From Chiua virens (Eukaryota; Basidiomycota; Agaricomycetes; Boletales; Boletaceae), in assembly GCA_019787685.1 (NCBI GenBank), contig JAHNUO010000009.1, positions 1,550,001-1,614,000 on the forward strand: 64,000 bases of DNA, in the 5' to 3' direction. Every line of letters starts with the position of its first letter. Position 1 is the first letter of the stretch. This document shows, piece by piece, positions 1-11,800 of this stretch. Both the position numbers and the translations under genes were made by a program. The notes beneath the pieces are model-generated. The model saw only the letters and a program-made list of their open reading frames with translations, searched no databases and was not told the DNA's origin.

Positions 1-340
1 TTGATATCTCTCATGGTGAGATGGTTTCCTCTCTGCGGCATTGGGTGGCGTTCATCATCTCACTGGCCTGCAATCACTCACGCTCGTCTGTCTGTCTCAA
101 TTCCTGTCATCTTTCTTCAAAAATCATGATGTCGACTCCAGAGGTTCAAGCCATGCTTCATGCCAAGCTTGGTCCTCGGTCCTGCCTCGCATGTGTCAAC
201 GCCTTTGGAAGCGTGTTTCGTTTAGTAGAGGGGGAATGGTCAGATTGTCAGCTCCTTATCCGTCCTTGTGTAGATTATTGGTAGTGAATTAGTAAAGTCA
301 CACGGTCACGTCTACTTGAACTTGGACCACATCCTCGACG
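1..340. other. upstream region of MAD1, no gene seen
   Basis: Open frames of 83-87 codons exist here, but none shows a recognisable motif or joins by splicing to the gene that starts at 341. I read it as the 5' flank or leader of MAD1. Confidence 0.4.
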
Positions 341-2758
341 ATGAGCGCAAGTGGTCCCTCGTCGTCGCGCCCGTCCTCCAGGACCTTCCTCACCGCTGGC
401 TCCCTCCCATCCGCCCGCACAAAACGCGACTCCCTCATGGCCGAACTCGAACGTGGCACGTGTCCCGCCGTCATGTACTGTCCCGTGATACTGACCTCCC
501 TCCAGACCCCCAACACGCGCCCGCCAAGCGCCAACAACGCTCGCAAGCGTTCTCCTCGTACATGGCGCACGCCGCGTTCGAACGCCAGTTGCTCGCCGCC
601 CAAGCCGCCAAGACCGAGCTCGAGCACAAGCTGCGCCAAAAGGACGTCTACATCGAGCAGCTCGAGAGCGACCGGCGGTTCCTCGCCGAGCGGGAAAAAG
701 CCGAGCTGGACGAGAAGAAACAGGAGCGCGAGGCGAGCATTGCGGACAAGGTGCGTCGTCGTGCGTTTGGGGATCGACTGGGTTCGCATTGATGCGTGGT
801 AGGCGGCGGCCGAGGCGGATTTGAGGGCGCTGAGGGAGGCGATGGCGGGGTTGAGGAATGAGCATGTGGAGTTGGAGGAGGAATATGCGGTGTTGCGGCG
901 GACGCATGGGCAGGTGGTGGCGACGCAGCGGGCGGACTGCGACGAGCTTGACGCGGCGGAATGCGGAACTCGAGCAGGAGCTGGTCGCGTACCGGGCGAA
1001 TGCGGAGGAGAGGGAAGCCACGATCAGCGTGTTACAACAAAAATTGGACGAGGCGGAGGTGGCGTCGGAGCCGGTGGTCTCGAGACGCAACGAGGACGAG
1101 AATTGGGGTGTCATTCGTGACGAGCTTCATCGACAGGCGTCGTATCTCCGGTCTCTGGAAACGACCAATGCGAAACTGAATGCTGAGCTGGGCAGATACA
1201 AGGACAGACATGCCAATCTCGAGGTGCTACGCGAGGAGAAGAGGGCGTTGGAGAGGAAAGTGTTGGTGGTGGATGAGCTGAGGGGAAAGGTGGTGTCGCT
1301 GGAGGCCCAAGTGGAGGCAGCAGGCGAGAACGACAGGATTGGTGCGCCGTATGTTTCGTGACGATGGACTGCTTGCCAATTCCGTTTACAGGGCGAATAG
1401 GTCGAACGAGGTTAGCACGCCCTCCAAGCCTTCGCTGTCGGTCGTCCAGAGTCTCTCTGAGCTCAGGCTGACGCACGCACGCCTGCTTGAAGAACATGGT
1501 GTCAACGTTCGCTGTCCTGAAAACTCGCGAAGCCGAACTTGTACGCTTGAATGAATCCCTCTCGGAAGCGCGAGGGACAATAGGGACTATTACAGGGTGA
1601 GGTGCAGTCGCTCAAGGACAAGGTGACACGACGGGAGCAACGAGCTCAACTAGCCGAGAGAGAGGTCGGGATTCTTGCAAGCCCTTGTGGTGCGTATGAA
1701 TACTTGCACGCGATGCCATGCTTGACCGTTTTCCAGGCAAGTTTTACTGCTGAGGATCAGGCCACTCGGGAGACGGCTACTCCAGATAGTGGGCTGTCAC
1801 AGCGCGTACAGCAGCTTGAACAAACGCTGTCAGAGTACAAAGCTACCAATTGCCAACTACAGAAAGCGCTCGATGCGATTGACAGCGAGGACTGCACGGA
1901 CGGAGTGAGGGTGTCACGAAAAGAGTTGAGACAGCAGGTAGAGTACCACAAGGGTGCAGCTGAAGGGGCTACAAAAGGTACATCCTCATCTCACGATCGC
2001 AGATTGATTCTGACGCTGCCGTAGCTCTCGAAGAAGCTCGAAGCGCAGCCAAGACTACACGAAGACAAGGTGGAAGAATTGGAACAGACGCTGTTTGAGC
2101 TACGAGGGAAGATTGGGGCGGGGAACCATGTCCCACCGGGGATGAGGGTGCTCTGTCTACATGACAACCCAGCACAACAATGGAGTGACCTCCGACAGTC
2201 GGTGATGGATCGACTGAAGGGTGAAAACGAAGCGCTTATCAAACGCTTGCGAGATCTTGAACAGAGTGGGGTACAAGCGGAGACGTCACGCGGGGAGGAA
2301 CTTGTGCCACGGGAGAGCTGGGAAGTGCTCCGAAAAGAAAAGGAAGAGTTGGAAGAGGTGGTGAAGCAAAAGGAGAAACGGTTGCTCCGACTGCAGCAGG
2401 TATGTCGTCAGCTCTGTCTTGGTTGTCAGCGACTTCAAATTTGACCAGGTCTTTACGGCCAAGAGTGCCGAGTTCCGAGAAGCGATCGCGTCTATTCTGG
2501 GACTCAAGCTGGCATTTTATCCAAACGGACAAGTGAGGGTGACGTCGGTATACGACCTATCTGCGTCGTTTGTGTTCCAACCACTGAGCAAAACGAGTGC
2601 GGAATGGGGATGGTGCACGGATGCAGCTGGTTGCGCAGGGCGAGGGAGGTCCCCAGGATCTGCCGCAGCTGATGCACTACTGGGTTGAAGAAGAAGAATG
2701 CATACCTGGATTTCTTGCGAGCGTGACTTTGGAGTGCTACGACAAATCGAAGCGTTGA
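341..2758 (+). CDS. MAD1: spindle assembly checkpoint protein Mad1
   Basis: Mad1 is the coiled-coil scaffold that holds Mad2 at unattached kinetochores. After the ATG at 341 comes a short Ser/Arg-rich head. A basic/Gln-rich segment ending in SSYMAHAAFERQ opens a long coiled coil rich in Glu, Lys and Leu. The C-terminal globular domain is typical of Mad1 (GLKLAFYPNGQVRVTSVY, then CIPGFLASVTLECYDKSKR and TGA at 2756). Clear introns are 453-505 and 751-802; others lie near 1342-1391, 1700-1740, 1976-2023 and 2401-2450. The frame is broken at least six times by one extra base (near 948, 1510, 1596, 1677, 2060 and 2605), and skipping that base restores family sequence each time. Spliced length is about 700 residues, normal for Mad1. 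The identity is firm. Whether this allele is intact depends on whether the indels are real. Confidence 0.85.
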
Positions 2759-2859
2759 TTAATATTTGTAATCTAACCCTGAGTTTTTTTTTTTTCTTAC
2801 CGAACCCAAGTACATGCTGTCTGCGCGTGTTCACCAAAAGTCTCGTTCTTGATTCTAGT

Positions 2860-5764
2860 ATGGAGGGAGCGCCTGTGATCGTTTCTTCGCACCGAGCAGG
2901 CGCTCCAATTCTGATTGCCGCCGGGATATGCACCCGATGTCATCGTCCAACGGAGCTGGGCAACCTTTGGGACATCTGTGCACCCTGCGCAGCCAAACCT
3001 AGCTTATCGATGGCGGCGGTGAGCGTCTTAAACGTCTTGTAATAGAGTTTTTTGTTGACGCTGGGGCAGCCTAACTATCACCACTCTATCGACGCCGGCA
3101 GAGCACGCTGCGCTGCTTGTCGTGCTCCGTTGCGTGGCCCGTCTCAGCCACCCTCGCTCTGCCCGAGCTGTCAAGCTCGACATGCTGCCGTCGTCAAAGG
3201 AAAACAGGTCCGCACTCGTACTAATCCTTACCCTCATATCCCCAAGGGCGTGCCAATCGCATTACCATCCTACATCCATATTACCATCACCCTCACCATC
3301 ATCGATACCTCTTTACAATGCTCCAAGGACCCGCCCGCCATTACCATCCGCAATACCATCAAGATCGACACACCACTTTCCCGTCTGCATGCGCTTCGGG
3401 TGCGGTGCTCGCCTCCCAGCGCATACTATACCGGGTGACATGTGCGACATGTGTGCGCGCGCTGGCTTCGTCCACCCACCGCCCGCTGTACTCGATCCAA
3501 TGGAGCAGCGCCGCGTATCCAAATGGGCCGAACAGGCGAGTCCACGTCCCGCAGAGGTAGTGGATCTCGTGCATACAGTGCGTGTTTGTTCTTTTCTTTG
3601 TGCTACTGCGCTGGGGACCGACACGTCACATATCTAGTCGATTGTGCCAGGAGACGAACGGAGGGACGAGACCAGGTCGGAAGGAGAGGATCTCGAAGAC
3701 GAAAGCGAGATGGAGCTCATGTATCCAGATGTATGCCTTTAGTTGTCTATTCGGTCTTGGTTTGCGCTCACACACACGAGGATGACCCCGATGCGATACA
3801 AGATACCTTCTGCTTCGGTGTCAAAGACGGAGCAGTCCAAACCCGTCGAGGACGACAACAATAAACTCGAGCTCATATATCCAGAGGTTGCTTCGGCAAG
3901 AGGAGAACACGTGCCGAATCTCATCCCCTTCGGGACACCGCAGAAGCAGGCGTGTGTCGCGGCCCAAAAAACGAACCAAAGTCCCCCCACTGCCTACAAC
4001 GCTGCGCGAACTCTTTCAAGGTGGTTTACAGACCATCCCCGTGTTGCAAAATCTCACCTCTCTCGCGGAGAAAGGTCCACCGGTCAGCTATCCTTGTTTT
4101 AGAATAGCATGCAACTTGGCTCATGTATGTATATCATACAGCAGGCCTTGCCCGTCGCCGGGATGCAATGAGATGTTGCCCGCCCAGAGTTGTCCTCCAA
4201 CGATGTGTCAAGTGCAGCACCGCCGAATGGAAGCGGCGTCGACTGGCTTCCATTGACCCGGAGCCACCCCGACGGCACAGTACGATGGAGGAAAGGGAAG
4301 TAGAGACCTTTCTCAATGACATGTCGGACATAGAGGAGGACAACGCGGTCCCTCCGCCATCCTCCTCGCCTGGCAAGGATATCATACCCGGCTGGGACAG
4401 TGACCTCACCGAGCTCTCTTCCTCGGAAGCGTCCGATTCTGATACGGAGTGCACCTCAGACTCGACCCCCGACCCTGATCCCATGCCTGCCCAATCACGT
4501 ATAGTACCTACAGGCTTCAAGATCCGCATTCCATTGCTTGTCACGCGTCTCCCACCAGGCAGTTCGCTTCAAAAATGCGTGAACAAGCGATGTCATATCG
4601 CCCTTCCCAAGGAGCACAGATGGAAGACGTGTGACCCATGTCGAAACGCGCAACGAATGTACCAACGCTTGCGACTCGAAAACAAACGGAGAAGCCTGCT
4701 GGGTGAGGGTGCGTATGATGGTCCTGAATTCACCTTATCTCGCTTGACTTGACCCGAACAGAAACGTTGGATTACTCCGAGCTGTCTTGGCGTCGTTGTC
4801 GCTCTCCCAGCTCGGATTTTGAGATGGAAATGCTTGAGATGGAAATGTCGTTGACGCCCGAGACCTCCCGAGCGTGCGCCATGAAGAACTGCTTGAATCG
4901 GATACCGCTTCCCGAAGTCTATCACTGGAAAACGTGCCTCAGATGCCGCGCCAACGCGCGACATGGTGGTCGCCGGAAGCGCGACGCACTGCTCCAGACG
5001 TCCGACGCGTCATGTGACGAGGTCGTGCCCCGTTTCCCGGCGTACCAGAATTGGAGTCAACTGGTGTCCTCGTTTGAGTCACAGCTCAAGGGATTCGTGG
5101 AGGGCCAGATCTTGTATTATCGGGCCAAGATACGTGAGGGGCCCTGTACACTGGAGATGTCGCCGATGATGTTTATCTTTGAGGGCGAGTACTCGGTCGT
5201 GACTGGTCGGAGGGGGGATGGTGACGATGCCGAGCGAGAGCGACGGCCCGAGGGGCCGGATCCAGCCGAGGACGTGGACGAGGACGTGGAGGCGATGCGC
5301 CAGGAGGCGTCACGCGTCGTATTGGAGTTGGGATGTGTGTTGCGTGCAACGTTTAGGTGAGCAGTGTGATGAGTTTTTGATGCGCGAAGGGCTGATGGCG
5401 GGTATGGTGTAGACCGGGGGAGGCGTTTGCAATCGAAAAGGGGGGGATTATTATGCGGTTTACGTGTTCGCTCGAATTGATTGCGCAGTTGCGTCCGCTG
5501 GGAAGCGGGAATGCGAATGCGACTGGTGCTTTCGGCGCCGAGCCGTCATCTGCACCCGTACCGGATTCTGGAGCGAGCCCGAGCAAAGACGATGAGCGGG
5601 ATAAAGGCGAGGACAAGGACGCGCCCGATATACGTCCAAGCTCACCACTCATCCCGCTCATGAAAACGCTGACTGGGGAGTTGGAGGCCGTCGTACTTCC
5701 AGACGAGTCACACCGCTTGTTTCATGGTCGACGGACGGTGATTCGGTATCGCATGGTCGGTTGA
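2860..5764 (+). CDS. cysteine-rich protein with six serial zinc-ribbon-like units
   Basis: I do not recognise a named gene. After the ATG at 2860 the exons encode six units of the form C-x(2-4)-C, a short spacer often containing Leu-Pro, then C-x2-C: near 2929-2988, 3105-3165, 3390-3455, 4149-4215, 4576-4642 and 4875-4951. The last two share WKTC-x2-CR followed by basic residues. The units are separated by acidic, Ser/Pro-rich linkers rich in Glu and Asp. The C-terminal part (5040-5764) lacks the cysteines and looks folded. The last intron is about 5357-5412, and the gene ends in TGA at 5762. Exon boundaries between 3000 and 4150 are uncertain, and one extra base near 4210 breaks unit 4. Paired CxxC motifs suggest metal binding, and the basic tail of each unit would suit nucleic-acid or protein contact; both are inference. 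Confidence 0.6.
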
Positions 5765-6198
5765 ATGTTTGGTTGGGTATTCTATGTTGGACGAGTATAC
5801 ACGTATCTGCATATTTAATCTTGATGGACCATTTAGTCATTACTAGCGTACGTACTAGTATGTATGCATTTTTCTTGGTAGACACTGTGTTGCTGCAACC
5901 ACCATGATCGCAGCTTCCATTCATATCCGACTGTTTTCCAAACTCTCGCCAATGTCGATATGAACTGTCGACACGCGCGACACGGTCTGAACTGACCTGG
6001 TAACTAACATTCCCATCGGGACTGGCAGCCTGCGACTTTTGATATGTCAGTTTTTCCGGCGCCAACGCACTCAAGATCGATGTGAGTCATCAGTGCACAT
6101 CAGGAACGAAGTTCGTTCCTTGGGACACCGTACAAACGTTTCGAATCCAGGACGAATATTTTCCGCCTTCACTCTGACGTGGTCTTATCCGGGACGAC
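5765..6198. promoter_or_regulatory. intergenic region upstream of the GH89 gene
   Basis: 434 bases between the stop of the zinc-ribbon gene and the NAGLU start. It should hold the first gene's 3' end and the second gene's promoter. No element can be assigned by eye, and the antisense open frame here has no support. Confidence 0.35.
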
Positions 6199-8536
6199 AT
6201 GCGCACACGGACCCTGGGTACGACCTTGCTCGCGCTTCTCAGCGTATTAGAAGCGACATCTCGAGCCATAGCAGCTAACGCGACTGATGGCCTGTACGCG
6301 CTCGTACAGAGACGCATCCCGGCGCACAGCCAGTCTTTCAACTTTACATTGGCCCCGCCAGAGGACGACGCGAATGTCCTCGATACGTTCACGTTGAGCG
6401 ATGCGGCATATGGTGGGCAGGGACAGCCCCAGGTCGATATCCAATGTTCGTCGGTCAGTGCGTGTGCACGCGGGTTGTACACGTAGGTCATTTCCTATCC
6501 CATGTCCCGTCCCTGGTCCAAGTTCTTTTTTTCTCATGGTATACAGGTACCTCACCGAATACGGCGGTGTCGACATCTGGTGGACCGGTTCAAGGCTAGA
6601 CAAGCTCCCCAATGTCCTACCGTCCATCGGCACCCCCGTGACGCGCACCTCCCTCGTCAAATACCGTTACTTTTTCAACACGGTCACGTTTAGCTACACC
6701 ACCGCGTTTTACACCTTCGACGACTGGGCCCTTCTCCTCGACTGGATGGCCCTCCGCGGGATCAACCTTCCCCTCGCATGGGTTGGGTACGAATACGTGC
6801 TCATCCAGGTCTTCCGCGAAGCGGGCTTGACCGATGCGACCATCTCGAGCTTCTTGTCCGGCCCGCCATTCCAGGCGTGGAACCGGTTCGGGAACATCCA
6901 GGGGAGCTGGGGCGGCGCGTTGCCGATGCAGTGGGTGCAGGATCAGTTTGAGATGCAAACGCAGCTCGTCCCGCGCTATGGTCGAGCTCGGGATGACCCC
7001 CGTGATGCCGTCGTTTACGGGATTCGTCCCGGCTGCGCTCTCGGTGGTGTACCCCAACGCGTCGATCGTCGTCGGGGGGCAGTGGAGCGGATTTCCGAGT
7101 GCTTATACCAATGTGTCGTTTCTGGAACCGTTTGACCCCCTGTTTTCGACCCTCCAAACATCGTTTATTGACAAGCAGGCGGCTGCGTATGGCAACGTGT
7201 CGCACATTTACACGCTCGATCAGTACAACGAGAATAACCCGTACAGCGGCAACATATCGTACCTGGCTAGCGTCGCGTCCAGCACGTTCGCCAGCTTGCG
7301 CGATGCGGACCCGGACGCGGTCTGGATGATGCAAGGGTGGATGTTCTTTAGTTCCGAGTCGTTTTGGACGACGGACCGCGTTCAGGCGTATCTTGGAGGC
7401 GTACCGGGCAATGACAGCATGATCATTCTGGACCTTTACAGCGAGGCGCAACCTCAGTGGCAACGACTCGATGCTTACTATGGAAGCAGTGGATCTGGTG
7501 CGAACTGCACGATTATGGAGGAAATATGGGCTTCGAGGGTAATTTCGTCAATGTCACGGTGGCGCCCGTCGATGCGCTCACAGTGACTGGGGTGGGTTCG
7601 ATGGTCGGTATGGGCTTGACGCCAGAAGGGTTTGATCTCGGAAACGAGATCATATACGATGTCTTACTCGACCAGGCGTGGTCGCCGACGCCGATCAATC
7701 GAACATCGTATATTGATGGATGGGTCGCGAGACGGTACAATGTAGACAATCTCCCCCAAGCAGCTGTGGATGCCTGGCAGCTCCTCGGCGCGACGGTGTA
7801 CAACAACCAAAACCCATCCACCCAAGCCACCGTAAAAAGCATCCTGGAGCTTGCACCAGCCTTGTCTGGGCTGGTCAACCGCACCGGACACCATCCCACC
7901 ATGATCTTTTACGACACGAACACGACGATCGTGCCAGCACTGCAGATGCTGATCAATGCCAGCCAGGCCTCCGATGCACTCACTGCGATCCCCGAGTTCC
8001 AATTTGACCTCGTGGATGTGGCGCGCCAGCTTCTCGCTAACCGGTTCATCCCACTGTACGAGTCCCTCGTCGGCGTCTTCAACGCGTCCGACACGGATGC
8101 CACGGCGGTCGAGACAGCTGGCGTACCTCTCCTGACGCTCCTCGCAGACCTGGACGCGCTCCTGTGCACGAACACGTACGTTCGTCTGTCAACCTGGCTC
8201 GACGCCGCACGGGGGTGGTCCCATGGCAATGTCACCTACGCCGCCTATCTCGAATACACGGCGCGGAACCAGATCACGCTCTGGGGGCCGACGGGGGAGA
8301 TCAACGACTATGCGTCGAAGCAGTGGGCGGGGTTGGTGAGGTATTATGCGGTGCGGTGGGCGGCGTTTGTGGGGTACTTGGTGGGGTGTAAGTGGGAGGG
8401 GCGTGTGTATGATGCGGATGCAGTGAACGCGTTGATGATCGCAATCGGGGAGGAGTGGGACGGTTGGACGGGAGAGACGGGTGCGAGTGACGACGTGCTT
8501 GCGGTGGTGCAGAGTGTGGCATCCAAGTATGCCTGA
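6199..8536 (+). CDS. NAGLU: alpha-N-acetylglucosaminidase, GH89
   Basis: Removes terminal alpha-linked N-acetylglucosamine; the animal enzyme is lysosomal, while here a hydrophobic signal peptide (about residues 1-25) points to secretion or the vacuole. Family blocks in order: YGGVDIWW, the central barrel with WVGYEYVLIQ, GMTPVMPSFTGFVP, YTLDQYNENNPY with the acid/base-type Glu, the LQGW-like MMQGWMF, KQWIWCELHDYGGN, and MGLTPEGF with the second catalytic Glu. Many N-glycosylation sequons fit a secreted protein. One clean 64 bp intron is 6483-6546, joining LYT to YLTEYGG. Length after splicing is about 757 residues, close to human NAGLU. Two frame breaks occur: an extra base near 6979 (just before MVELGM) and a missing base near 7473 (between YYG and KQW). 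Both sit inside highly conserved blocks, so sequence error is likely. Confidence 0.88.
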
Positions 8537-8810
8537 TGGTCCTCATGGCTGAGCACGCGTCACGATTGGCATGTTAAGCGACCGTGTACTTTATCCCATC
8601 AGACTCTACAGTCAAGTCCTTCCGGGTATTCCCTTCTAGCTTCACTTAGAATGCCTTACTAGGATGAGACTCAGTTACTCTCTCTTCATCCTCAGCTTGT
8701 CTTGTGATCAACTTAGAGCCTGTTAACATACTGTTGTACAACTATAAATGGAAGTGACAAGGAAATAAAGTCCATGATTCAGAAGATGCAGTGAAACAGT
8801 ATTGAAAAGG

Positions 8811-11800
8811 CTATGGTTCTGACTTCCAACAAGTGATCCAGGATTCTCCAGATAAGGAAGTATCAGTGTTAACCTGATATGTTCTATGACGAGATATAAC
8901 TAAACAAAGAGGGGGAAGATAGAAAGCAGGCCTAAACCAAGGAGCAATCCAGCCATAGCAAAAAGTCATTGAATAAAATGAAGCCATCGTCTTCATAAGA
9001 TTGCTAAACAAGACAAGTTGTTGTACCTTCCATACTTTGATAGATTGGTCTTCAGATACAGAGACAATGTAATTACCATCAGGTGAAAAAGCAATGGAGC
9101 GGACAGAGAGGCTGTGTCCCTGAAATGGACCTGCTATATGCTGGCCAGTAGCTGAATCCCAGATCCTAATGGTCCCATCATCAGACCCAGAGACAATCTT
9201 CTTCCCATCAGATGAATAGGCAAGAGATCTGATAAATTGTTCATGCCCTAGGAATGGACCTGCTACAGGTAGACCAGTGGTTGCATCCAAAATCCTAATG
9301 GCCCAATCTGAAGAGCCAAAGGCAATCTTCTCACCATCAGGTGAATAAGCAACAGATGTGACAGAATGCTCATGTTCCTGGAATGGACCTGCTACTAGTA
9401 TAGGTTGGCCAGTGCAAGTGGCTGCATCCCAGATCCTGATGGTGTTGTCATGAGAGACAGAGATAATCTTCTTTCCATCAGGTGAATAGGCAACAGATAT
9501 GACCCAATTTTCATGCCCTTGGAATGGTCCTGCTACAGGCTGGCCAGTGGCTGCATCCCAGATTCTGATAGTCTTGTCTGAAGAGCCAGAGGCAATCTTC
9601 TTACCATCAGGTGAATAGGCAACACACATAACCCAATCTTCATGACCCTGGAATGGACCAACTATAGATTGACCAGTAGCTGCATCCCAGATCCCAATTG
9701 TCCTATCATAGGAGCCAGAAACAATCTTCCTTCCATCAGGTGAATAGGCAATAGACATGACAGAATTTTGATGCCCCTGGAATGGATCTGCTAGAAGTTG
9801 GCCTGTGTCTACATTCCAGATCCTGATGGTCTTGTCACGAGAGCCAGAGACAATCTTTTTTCCATCAGGTGAATAGGCAACAGATAAGATAGAATGTTCA
9901 TGTCCCTGGGATGAACCTACTATAGGCTGGCTAGTGGCTGCATCCCAGATCCTAATTGTCTTGTCTAAAGAGCCTGAGGCAATTTTCTTCCCATCAGGTG
10001 AATAAACAACAGATATAACAGCACGTTCATGCCCCTGGAATGGACCAGCTATAGGTTGCCCAGTGATTGCATCCCAGATCATAATGGTCCTGTCTGAAGA
10101 GCCAGAGACAATCCTTTTCCCATCAGGTGAATAGAAAATAGATCTGACAGAATCTGCATGCCCATGAAATGGACCTGATACAGGCTGCCCAGTGGCTACA
10201 TCCCAGATCCTAATGGTCTTGTCTAAAGAGCCAGAGATAATATTCCTCCCTTCAGGTGAATAGGTAACAGTTGTGATAGAATCTTTATGCCCCTGAAATG
10301 GACCTTCTACAGGCAGGCCAGTGGCTGCATTCCAGATCCTAATTGTTTTGTCATAAGAGCCAGAGACAATATTCTTCCCATTAGGTGAATAGGCAACAGA
10401 TGTGACAGAATGTTCATGTCCCTGAAATGGACCTATTATAGGCTGGCCAGTCTTTGTATCCCAGATCCTGATGGTTCTGTCCTCAGAGCCAGAGACAACT
10501 TCCTTTCCATCAGGTGAATATGCAACAGATGTGACAGAATGTTCATGCTTCTGGAATGGACCTGCTATAGGCTGACCAGTGGCTGCATCCCAGATCCTGA
10601 TGGTCCTATCTTCAGAGCCAGTGACAATCTTCTTCCCATCAGGTGAATAGGCAACAGATCTGACCCAATTCTCATGCCCTTTGAATGGACCTAGTATGGG
10701 CTGGCCAGTAGCTGCATCCCATACTCTAACAGTCTTGTCTGAAGAGCCAGACACAATTATTTTGCCATCAGGTGAATAGGCAACAGATGTCACCCAATGT
10801 TCATGGCCCTGAAGTGTGTGAATGTCTGCTGGCCAGGTAGCAGGGTGTCCAGATGTGATTGATGTATGCCCCAAAAGAGACTTCAACCAAAGCTGGCAGA
10901 GTGGTGAGTTGGCAGGGGTCTGGGGCATAGCTGACAGGTATATATGGGCAGTGGATCTTCTGAGGACAGGGCCAAACACTTGGATAAATCTGGATGCTTC
11001 AAAGGCAAGGGTAGTGATAACCTGATCCTAGGATCAAAATTTCAGGATTGATTACTAGTCATAAATGCTTTTGTCTACCTTGGACTGGGTCCAGTATTGA
11101 AGCATGGTGCATGTGTTTAGGACAGAGTCAATGGGTGATGCTGAGGAGTGGGATAGAAGGCTTATGGCTTCAATCCAGTAGGGGAAGAAGGTTTTGAAGA
11201 AGAACCTCACTTCATTAAGGAGGTCTGGGGTACATTGAGCATGTTGGAAGTGGTCCATCCAATGTAGGGAAGAGTATGAGAGATGGTGAGGAATGACTCT
11301 GTTCACTCGACTGGATAGGTCAGGAATGGCAGTATTGAGAATCCGGGAGTCAGTGAGGTCACAGATGTTGAACTTGAGCATGTGACGCATGCATGCAAGT
11401 GATGCTTGTCCAATAGTGAGGGAATGTTGAGGAAGGATTGGGATATAAAATGCAAAACTGCTTCGCGTTGTGTCACGTAAGAAGTCATAGAAGGACGCGT
11501 GAAGTGGGCGGACAGGCTTTTGGTCATTAGACGCCCCATCTAATAAAGACGCGAGGGCTGAGACAACGGCTCTGACGTCCACTGGAACCTTCAAGTGTCC
11601 ATCGAAGAGAACCGAAAGGGAAGGAAGGGGAAGGGGTTCCTTGAGGGCGAGCACGACAGCCATCACTTCACGAAACCGATCTCCTTGTGGTTCCGATTTG
11701 AATACCTGTAGTAGCACGGTTCGGTAGAGCTCGTCAAGTGGGTAGCCACCTTCAGTCTTATTGGTCTCCAGGAGTAGCCGAACTCGGTCAGACGGTCCAA

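Noticed and set aside
2782..2793. Poly-T run as a terminator or retroposon tail
   Set aside because: A short homopolymer between two same-strand genes; no polyadenylation context or target-site duplication around it.
6617..7463. Long minus-strand frames opposite NAGLU
   Set aside because: They mirror the GC-rich codon use of a well-supported GH89 gene and show no family sequence.
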